Below, piece after piece: positions 8,781 to 14,248 of a stretch of 14,248 bases of DNA (positions within the stretch are counted from its first letter, which is position 1; every line of letters starts with the position of its first letter). Both the position numbers and the translations under genes were made by a program. A model generated the notes under the pieces. The model saw only the letters and a list, made by a program, of their open reading frames with translations. It ran no database searches and was not told the DNA's origin. This DNA comes from JAIVJM01 sp035761505 (GTDB taxonomy: Bacteria; Acidobacteriota; Blastocatellia; Pyrinomonadales; Pyrinomonadaceae). The stretch lies in the NCBI GenBank assembly GCA_035761505.1, contig DASTQX010000477.1, positions 1 through 14,248 on the forward strand. The letters run 5' to 3'.

Positions 8781-11700
8781 TTAATTGAACTCGCCGGGTT
8801 CGGCATCTCCGACGCCGGGCGTCTTGAAGCGCGGCTCCTGCTCCTCCCACTGCTCGACTTCGATGACGGGGAGACGGACGATGAAGCGCGCGCCGTGTCC
8901 TTCGCTCTGGGCTTCGACCTGCCCGCCGTGCGCCTCGACCAGCTCTTTGACGATGGCGAGGCCGATGCCGAGCCCGCCGTGGCGGCGCGTGGCCGAGCTG
9001 TCGGCCTGACGGAAGCGATCCCAGAGGAAGGGCATGAACTCGGCGGGGATGCCCTCGCCCGTGTCCTCGACCTCGATGGCAATCCAGCGGATGCGGCTCC
9101 CGTCCTCGGCGGCCTCGCCGCGCTTCCGGCCTCCGTCGAGCAGCCGCGTGCGGACTGTCACCTGCCCGCCCGCAGGCGTGAACTTGATAGCGTTGGTGAG
9201 AAGATTCCAGAGCACCTGCTGGATGCGTTGCGCGTCGGCGATGGTCGGCGGGATGTCTTCGGCCAAGTCCAGATTCAGATCGAGCCGTCGCGCGAGCGCG
9301 GCCTGCCGGACGTTGCGCGCGGCGCTCGTGACTATCTGATTCACGTCGAAGAAGTAGCGTTCGAGCCGGAGCACGCCGCGCTGGATGCGCGAGAGGTCGA
9401 GCAAGTCCGAGATGAGCTGCGTGAGCGACGTGGCCGAGGCGCTGATGGCGTTGATGCCATCGGCGAGGTCTTCGCTCGTCTTCAGTTCTTCGCTCTCGCT
9501 CAGCAGCTCGACCCAACCCGTGATGGCCGTCAGGGGCGTCCGCAGTTCGTGCGAGAGCGTGGCGAGGAACTGGTCTTTGAGCCGGTTGGCCTCGCGCAGC
9601 TCGCTGATGAGCCGCGCGTTTTCCAGCGTCGCGCCGACGTGCGTGGCGACGGCGACGAGCAGGTCAACGTCGTCCTCGCCCCACTGCCGGTGCGCGCGCG
9701 TCTGGTGCGCGCTGATCGAGCCGATGACGCGGCCCTGATGCATGATGGGGACGACCAACATGCTCTTGAGCTTCGTCCGCTCGACCAAATCGCCGAGCGA
9801 GGCGGCGAGCGGGTGCTTGCTCACGTCGGTAGCGAGCAGAGGGCGGCGCGCGGTGCGGAGCGCGTAGCGGATGGGCGAGCGCTCGCGCACGTCGAGCCAG
9901 TCCGTGACGGGCTCGACGCCGTCGGCGCACCACTCGCCGTAGTAGTCCTCGTGCTCGTCGTCGGCGAAGAGGACGGCGACGCAACGGTCGAGTTCCAAGA
10001 CCTCGCCGATGCGCTCGATGACGGAGCGCACCTTCTCCTTCGGCTCGCCACTGCGTTGCAGCGAGAGCAGAAGGCGGTTGACGACGGCCTCGCGCTCGGC
10101 CTGCGCCTGAATGGTGAGGAAGAGGCGCGCGTTGACGATGGTTTCGGCGGCCTGCGCCGCGAAGATTTGCAGCAGCCGCAGGTCTCGGTCGCGGAAGCCG
10201 CCCGCGCGGTTGGCGACGTAGATGAAGCCGATGAGTTCCTTCTTGATTCTCATCGGGACGCTCAGCACGGAGCGCAGGTTCCAGCGCTCGACGAACGCGC
10301 GGTTGAGGCGCGAGTCGCCCGCCGGGTCGTTCGAGAGGAAGGGCTCGCCGGTCTGATAGACGGGCGAGCGCTCGTCGCCCTTCTCAAGTTTGAACTGGAA
10401 CTCGCGGATGAGACCCGGCGGCGTGTTGTGGCCGGGCGCTTCGGCGCGGACGGCGTTGGTGCGCCGATCGTAAGTGGCGATGAGGCACATCGTCCCGCCG
10501 ACGAGCTTGGCGATGGAGCGCGCGAGCCGCGCGCCGATCTCGTCGGTGCCCGCGAGCGTCGAGAAGGTGCGCGAGATTTCAAAGAGGCCGCGCAACTCCT
10601 CGTTGCGGTCGCGGCTCGCCTCGTAGAGCTGCGCGTTGGTGAGCGCGACCGAGACCTGCGCGGCGACCGTGCAGACGAGCTTCTTCTCCTCGTCAGTCCA
10701 GACGCGCGGGCGGTAACAGTCGTGCAGCTCAAGCATCCCGACATGCTGACCGCCGTCGTGGACGGGGGCCGAAAGCACCGAGCAGACCTTCAGCCGCTCG
10801 TAGAGTTCGATGAGTTCGTCGCGCTCCACGTCGCAGATGTTGCTGATCTGGACGGCCTCCGCCGAGTCAATCACGCGGCGCGCGTAGCGGCTCGTCCGCA
10901 GAGGCTCGCAGGAGAACTCGCGGACGCTCAAAACGTCGGGCCGCGCGAGGTATTCGTAGTTGACGACCGCGCCGCTCCCCTCGCGCCCGTAGAGGACGAT
11001 GAGGCAGCGCTCGACTTCGAGCGCGCGGCCCAGCGTCTCGACCGTCTCGCGCAAGACCGAAGAGGCGTCGAGCGTGCCCGCCAGCGTCCGACCGATGCGC
11101 CCCGAAAGCTCCTCGCGCCGCGCCGCTTCCTCCATCTCGCGCGAGCGCCGCTCGGCCTGTTCGAGCAGCAGGATTTTCTCAATCGCAATGGCGAGCGGCG
11201 GCGCGAGCCTTTCGAGTGCGAGGCGATGTCGCCGTTGATAGGCGTCCGGCGTGCGGCTCGTCAGGTTGAGGCTCCCTATCGCGCGGTGCGTCGAGAACAT
11301 CGGCACGCAGACCGCCGAATGGAAACCCTCGCTCCGCAAGTCGTCATAGACGTTGAAGCCGGTCACGGCTTGGAGTTCGGGGATGACGACCATCGCGCCG
11401 TCTTCGAGCGCCCGCTCGGTGACGGAGCCGCGCAGCTTGCCCTTCGCACCGACGGCGAGCGAGCCCTTCTGCTCGCCCGAAAGGGCAAAGACGCGGAGGC
11501 TCTCGCCGTCCTCCTCGCACAGCGCGATGGAGGCGCGGTCGAAGGGAACGAGCGAGCGTATCTGCTCGCACGCGATGCTGAAGACCTCCTCGAACGTGGG
11601 GCTTGAGTTGACGGCGGCGACGATGCGGTTGACGACTTCGAGCTGCTCGGTCGCTTCGTGCAGGTAGTCGAGCAGAGCGCGTAGCCTGTCCGCTTCCTGT

Positions 11701-12041
11701 GCGCCGCGCTCCGCGTCGAACGCCGAGCGCGCGGGCCGCACGACGTAGAGGCGCGCGCGCTCGCCCTCCCACGAACACTCGAAGCTTTCGAGCCGCACGC
11801 GCACGCTCCCCTGCCCGTCCCCGACCATCAGAGTCGCGTTCCCGCCCGCCAGAGATTCGTGCTCGTCGTCTTCTATCAAGAACGCGCCCGCCTCCGCGCC
11901 GACGAGCGCCGGGGAGGGTCGCGCGACGAGCGCCGAGAAGGGGAGATTCGAGGCGAGGACGAGCCCCGCCGCCTCGTCAACCACGATGGCCGCGTCGCCC
12001 ACGCGCTCGAAGAGCTTTCGGAAGTCTGACGTGTCGGGCAT
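8781..12041 (-). CDS. Soluble multi-GAF sensor histidine kinase
   Basis: A 1086-residue kinase with no membrane helix or signal peptide, so probably cytosolic. Order: a PAS-like region (about 5-105) and short coiled linker; GAF 1 (about 149-290), GAF 2 (327-470), GAF 3 (499-640) and GAF 4 (667-812); then the dimerisation/phosphoacceptor helix with SHELRTPL (His831); then the ATP-binding domain. The ATP-binding domain has an N box WNLLTNAIKFTP (945-956), G1 DTGEGIP (993-999), an F box FLWDRFRQ and G2 GGLGIGLAI (1022-1030). All kinase motifs are intact, so it should autophosphorylate. No receiver domain is fused and no response regulator is nearby, so its partner is unknown. The ligands of the GAF domains cannot be read from sequence. 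The start is the ATG at 12041, without a Shine-Dalgarno. It lies between der and tgt; the link is probably only positional. Confidence 0.93.
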   Translation of the reverse strand: MPDTSDFRKLFERVGDAAIVVDEAAGLVLASNLPFSALVARPSPALVGAEAGAFLIEDDEHESLAGGNATLMVGDGQGSVRVRLESFECSWEGERARLYVVRPARSAFDAERGAQEADRLRALLDYLHEATEQLEVVNRIVAAVNSSPTFEEVFSIACEQIRSLVPFDRASIALCEEDGESLRVFALSGEQKGSLAVGAKGKLRGSVTERALEDGAMVVIPELQAVTGFNVYDDLRSEGFHSAVCVPMFSTHRAIGSLNLTSRTPDAYQRRHRLALERLAPPLAIAIEKILLLEQAERRSREMEEAARREELSGRIGRTLAGTLDASSVLRETVETLGRALEVERCLIVLYGREGSGAVVNYEYLARPDVLSVREFSCEPLRTSRYARRVIDSAEAVQISNICDVERDELIELYERLKVCSVLSAPVHDGGQHVGMLELHDCYRPRVWTDEEKKLVCTVAAQVSVALTNAQLYEASRDRNEELRGLFEISRTFSTLAGTDEIGARLARSIAKLVGGTMCLIATYDRRTNAVRAEAPGHNTPPGLIREFQFKLEKGDERSPVYQTGEPFLSNDPAGDSRLNRAFVERWNLRSVLSVPMRIKKELIGFIYVANRAGGFRDRDLRLLQIFAAQAAETIVNARLFLTIQAQAEREAVVNRLLLSLQRSGEPKEKVRSVIERIGEVLELDRCVAVLFADDEHEDYYGEWCADGVEPVTDWLDVRERSPIRYALRTARRPLLATDVSKHPLAASLGDLVERTKLKSMLVVPIMHQGRVIGSISAHQTRAHRQWGEDDVDLLVAVATHVGATLENARLISELREANRLKDQFLATLSHELRTPLTAITGWVELLSESEELKTSEDLADGINAISASATSLTQLISDLLDLSRIQRGVLRLERYFFDVNQIVTSAARNVRQAALARRLDLNLDLAEDIPPTIADAQRIQQVLWNLLTNAIKFTPAGGQVTVRTRLLDGGRKRGEAAEDGSRIRWIAIEVEDTGEGIPAEFMPFLWDRFRQADSSATRRHGGLGIGLAIVKELVEAHGGQVEAQSEGHGARFIVRLPVIEVEQWEEQEPRFKTPGVGDAEPGEFN

Positions 12042-12059
12042 AGGCAGAGATGAGATTTA

Positions 12060-12127
12060 GAGGCTTAAGGCGAGAGGCTTGAGACTTGTCTGAGAGCCTG
12101 TCTTTGTAACGAGTCTCTAGCCTCTCC
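12060..12127. repeat. 7-bp-phased inverted repeat spanning the der stop codon
   Basis: GAGGCTT occurs at 12060-12066 and 12074-12080, 14 bp apart. The arm 12071-12089 is complementary to 12109-12127 at 16 of 19 positions, with a 19-nt loop. The right arm includes the der stop codon (12117-12119) and the two to three codons before it, so the repeat forms the end of the der coding sequence. Confidence 0.75.
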
Positions 12128-13562
12128 CTTCCGGCCTCTTATTCTTCTTGTGTCGCTCGGTGATGCGGAGCGGGGTGGCGAAAAAGTCGAACTCCTCGCG
12201 GAGGCGGTTCTGCAAGTAGCGCTCGTAAGAGAAGTGGATGCCGGAAGACTTGCCGCCCGCCGTGAAGACGACGAAGCGCGGCGGTCGCACGCCGACTTGC
12301 GTCACGTACTGGATGTGGAGGCGCGACTGGCCGCCCTTGACCGGCGCGGGCGCGGTCGGCGCGCGCGGCGCGGCGATGGCGCGCTCGAAGAAGGCGTTGA
12401 GCTGCGAGGTCGGGATGCGGAGGTTCCGCGCCTCGTTCGCGCGCAGGGCCAGAGAGAGGATGCGCTCGACGCGCTGCCCCTTGAGCGCGGAGATGGTGAC
12501 GACCGGAGCCCAGTCGAGGAACTTCATCTTGAAGCGCAAGTCGCGCTCGAAGTCGTTGGCCGTGTTCGTCTCCTTCCCTTCCACGGCGTCCCACTTGTTG
12601 ACGGCGAGGATGATGGAGCAACCGGCGTCCACCGCGTAGCCCGCGATGTTCGCGTCGAGAGCGGTCACGCCTTCGACGGCATCTATCAACACGACGGCCA
12701 CGTCCGCGCGCTCAAGGCTGCGACGCGCCATGATGACCGAGAGCTTCTCGGCCATCTCCTCGGTCTTCCCCTTGCGCCGAATCCCGGCGGTGTCTATGAG
12801 GCGGAAGGCGTGGCCTTCGTGTTCGAGCAGCGTGTCCACGGCGTCGCGCGTCGTCCCCGCCACCGGCGAGACGATGACGCGCTCCGCGCCGAGCAGTTTA
12901 TTCAGCAGCGAAGACTTCCCCACGTTCGGTCGCCCGACGATAGCCAGCCGCAACTCGCGCGGCGCGTCCTCGTCTTCGTCCTCGACCTCGGCGGCCTCGT
13001 CTTCGCGCGAAGGCAGGAGTTCGACCACGGCGTCCAGCAACTCGGCCACGCCGTCGCCCTGCTCCGCCGAGATGGGAATCACGTCATCGAAGCCGAAGCG
13101 GTGGAACTCGCCCGCGTGCGCTTCGAGCTTCGACGCGTCGGCCTTGTTCGCCGCGACGACGACGGGCTTGCCCGTCATCCTCAGATGCACGGCCAACTCT
13201 TCGTCGAGCGGCGTCAAACCCGCGCGCACGTCCACCACCCAGACGAGCGCGAACGCCTCCTCGATGGCGAACTCGGCCTGCTTCAAGATGTTCGCCGGGA
13301 TGATTGCCGTCTCGTCCGGCACGATGCCGCCCGTATCCACGACCGACATGCGGCGGCCCGTCCACTCCGTCTCGCCGTAGATGCGGTCGCGCGTAATCCC
13401 CGGCTCGTCGCCCACGATTGAGCGCCGCTCGCCGACCAGACGGTTAAAGAGCGTAGATTTCCCCACGTTCGGTCGCCCCACAATGGCGACCAGAGGCAGC
13501 ACCGGCGACGGCGCGCGCTCCTTCGGCCCCGACTGTTCCGCTGTCTCCGCTTCGCTCGACAT
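12117..13562 (-). CDS. der: Ribosome-assembly GTPase Der (EngA)
   Basis: A 481-residue tandem GTPase needed for 50S ribosomal subunit maturation. GTPase 1: P-loop GRPNVGKS (29-36), DTGG (76-79), NKAD (139-142). An acidic linker of Glu and Asp (about 187-200) joins GTPase 2: GRPNVGKS (210-217), DTAG (257-260), NKWD (322-325). The C-terminal KH-like domain (about 380-470) includes the typical TQVGVRPPRFVVF and a basic end HKKNKRPEGRG. The length is normal for the family (about 435-490). The ATG at 13562 has no Shine-Dalgarno, but promoter-like hexamers place the RNA start on the ATG itself. It is transcribed away from yraN. The last codons lie within an inverted repeat shared with the spacer. 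Confidence 0.97.
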   Translation of the reverse strand: MSSEAETAEQSGPKERAPSPVLPLVAIVGRPNVGKSTLFNRLVGERRSIVGDEPGITRDRIYGETEWTGRRMSVVDTGGIVPDETAIIPANILKQAEFAIEEAFALVWVVDVRAGLTPLDEELAVHLRMTGKPVVVAANKADASKLEAHAGEFHRFGFDDVIPISAEQGDGVAELLDAVVELLPSREDEAAEVEDEDEDAPRELRLAIVGRPNVGKSSLLNKLLGAERVIVSPVAGTTRDAVDTLLEHEGHAFRLIDTAGIRRKGKTEEMAEKLSVIMARRSLERADVAVVLIDAVEGVTALDANIAGYAVDAGCSIILAVNKWDAVEGKETNTANDFERDLRFKMKFLDWAPVVTISALKGQRVERILSLALRANEARNLRIPTSQLNAFFERAIAAPRAPTAPAPVKGGQSRLHIQYVTQVGVRPPRFVVFTAGGKSSGIHFSYERYLQNRLREEFDFFATPLRITERHKKNKRPEGRG

Positions 13563-13568
13563 AAATGA

Positions 13569-13597
13569 AGTGTAGCGTGCGGTGCGGGGCGTCGCAA
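13569..13597 (-). promoter_or_regulatory. Candidate leaderless promoter of der
   Basis: On the minus strand TTGCGA (13592-13597, four of six) is followed after exactly 17 nt by TACACT (13569-13574, four of six). Six nt then separate it from the ATG at 13562. The expected RNA start is the A of the start codon, which fits the absence of a Shine-Dalgarno. Confidence 0.5.
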
Positions 13598-13610
13598 GGA
13601 GGTCAAAGCC

Positions 13611-13639
13611 TTGTGGCTCGCGCGCGGAAGAGCTAATCT
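13611..13639 (+). promoter_or_regulatory. Candidate near-leaderless promoter of yraN
   Basis: TTGTGG (13611-13616) and TAATCT (13634-13639) are 17 nt apart, and the yraN ATG begins 8 nt after the second. Each hexamer matches consensus at only three positions, so this is weak. The spacing would start RNA about 2 nt before the ATG, and the arrangement mirrors the one facing der. Confidence 0.3.
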
Positions 13640-13647
13640 GCGCGCCG

Positions 13648-14166
13648 ATGGTGTGGGCGAAATTAAAAGGGAGGTTTCGCGTCCCCGCGCGCGAGGCGGC
13701 GGAAGATTCGAGCGCGACGGTCGCGCTCGCGCCGCACCTCGCGCTCGGTCGGCGCGGCGAGGAGTTGGCGGCGGACTACCTGCGCGGGCTGGGCTACCGT
13801 CTCGTCGCCGCGAACTTCAAGCTCAACGTCGGACGCGGGCGCAGCGGCGCGGTCGTACAGGCCGAGATAGACCTCGTTGCCTACGAAGGCCGGACGCTCT
13901 GCTTCGTCGAAGTCAAGACGCGCGCCTCCGACTGGTTCGCGGCCCCCGAAGCCAACGTTGACCTCCGCAAGCAACGCCAGCTCACGCGCGCCGCCCGCGC
14001 TTACCGACGCCTCCTCGGCTTGACGGGCACGCCCCATCGCTTCGATGTCGTGACCGTCATCCTCCCGCCGCCCGGCGACGACGCCCAAGCGCCCGCGCCC
14101 CGCCTCAAACTCCTCCGCAACTTCTGGACGGAAGACAAATTCCGCAAGCGCCGTTGGACGAACTGA
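13648..14166 (+). CDS. yraN: YraN family (UPF0102) endonuclease-like protein
   Basis: A 172-residue member of the YraN/UPF0102 family, which has an endonuclease-like fold and is poorly understood. The family core starts at about residue 32: LALGRRGEELAADYLRGLGYRLVAANF. The putative active site is EIDLVAYEGRTLCFVEVKTR, with Glu73, Asp75, Glu88 and Lys90 matching the PD-(D/E)xK pattern. The first 31 residues and a Gly/Arg/Ser loop (61-71) are extra compared with typical YraN proteins of about 120-130 residues, and the C-terminal tail is also long. I prefer the ATG at 13648; the GTG at 13651 and the upstream GTG at 13582 are alternatives. It is the only plus-strand gene and diverges from der across 85 nt. 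Confidence 0.9.
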   Translation: MVWAKLKGRFRVPAREAAEDSSATVALAPHLALGRRGEELAADYLRGLGYRLVAANFKLNVGRGRSGAVVQAEIDLVAYEGRTLCFVEVKTRASDWFAAPEANVDLRKQRQLTRAARAYRRLLGLTGTPHRFDVVTVILPPPGDDAQAPAPRLKLLRNFWTEDKFRKRRWTN

Positions 14167-14174
14167 AGAAAAAG

Positions 14175-14248
14175 CAGGAGTCAGGAGTCAGAAGCCGGGA
14201 GCCGGAAGAAAGAGGCGTCGTCTCTTCATTCTGGATTCCGGATTCTGA
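14175..14248. repeat. Heptad array with inverted arm after yraN
   Basis: Six consecutive heptads run from 14175 to 14216: CAGGAGT, CAGGAGT, CAGAAGC, CGGGAGC, CGGAAGA, AAGAGGC. The stretch 14188-14214 is complementary to 14222-14248 at 21 of 27 positions, two of the mismatches being G-U in RNA, with a 7-nt loop. It begins 8 nt after the yraN stop codon, and the window ends at the edge of the right arm. It might act as a transcript end, but there is no T-tract in view. Confidence 0.8.

Noticed and set aside
8778..8783. TAAAAT 7 nt upstream of tgt as a leaderless promoter
   Set aside because: The -10 match is good and the spacing fits, but no -35 is visible and it overlaps the kinase stop codon in a short AT-rich patch, so I did not list it as a promoter.
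8771..9082. N-terminal extension of tgt to 9082
   Set aside because: The extra residues are Ser/Arg-rich, lie inside the kinase coding region in another frame and do not match Tgt. The ATG at 8770 follows the kinase stop and begins near the family start.
13596..13603. AAGGAGGT, a perfect Shine-Dalgarno upstream of yraN
   Set aside because: The start codon at proper spacing (TTG at 13611) opens a different frame with no domain, and the yraN ATG is 44 nt further. It is probably coincidental and falls between the divergent -35-like boxes.
14175..14248. Possible CRISPR array
   Set aside because: The units are 7 bp, contiguous, without spacers, and there are no cas genes.

Overview
This 14.2 kb window is GC-rich bacterial chromosome and nearly all genes lie on the minus strand. 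It is mostly core housekeeping sequence, not a mobile or defence island. I see no transposase, phage gene, CRISPR array, tRNA or rRNA. The combination of a tonB-exbB-exbD-exbD cluster followed by a TPR lipoprotein, a large soluble multi-GAF histidine kinase, and spacers filled with 7-bp-phased repeats would fit an Acidobacteriota chromosome (Blastocatellia-like). That placement is an inference from gene content and style; no phylogenetic marker was compared.

Layout in the direction of transcription (minus strand, right to left): the ribosome-assembly GTPase der (13562-12117), a 1086-residue cytosolic histidine kinase with four GAF domains (12041-8781), tRNA-guanine transglycosylase tgt (8770-7535), then the Sec accessory genes yajC, secD and secF (7343-4050), closed by a strong intrinsic terminator (3996-4041). 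A second unit follows. It has a promoter candidate at 3926-3955 and a leader of about 330 nt with several inverted repeats, then tonB (3587-2766), exbB (2627-1848), two exbD paralogues (1739-1251 and 1175-669) and a TPR lipoprotein that runs off the left edge (545-1). On the plus strand only yraN (13648-14166) is present, divergent from der.

The Tgt/YajC/SecD/SecF block is the classic bacterial arrangement linking queuosine tRNA modification to the Sec translocon's proton-driven SecDF accessory complex. The TonB block encodes a complete inner-membrane energy transducer: TonB, the ExbB proton channel and two ExbD stators. It would power outer-membrane receptors from the proton gradient. Der and YraN act in ribosome and nucleic-acid housekeeping.

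The more interesting signals are non-coding. (1) Four spacers hold imperfect inverted repeats built from different 7-bp-phased arrays. (2) Every spacer of the tonB operon carries a GC-rich hairpin without a T-tract. (3) Genes of the tonB operon have Shine-Dalgarno sequences, whereas der, the kinase, tgt, yajC, secD, secF and yraN do not; der and yraN have promoter-like hexamers placed so that transcripts would be leaderless or nearly so. (4) The long tonB leader has an inverted repeat overlapping an extended -10-like sequence. I did not find a convincing undescribed protein system.
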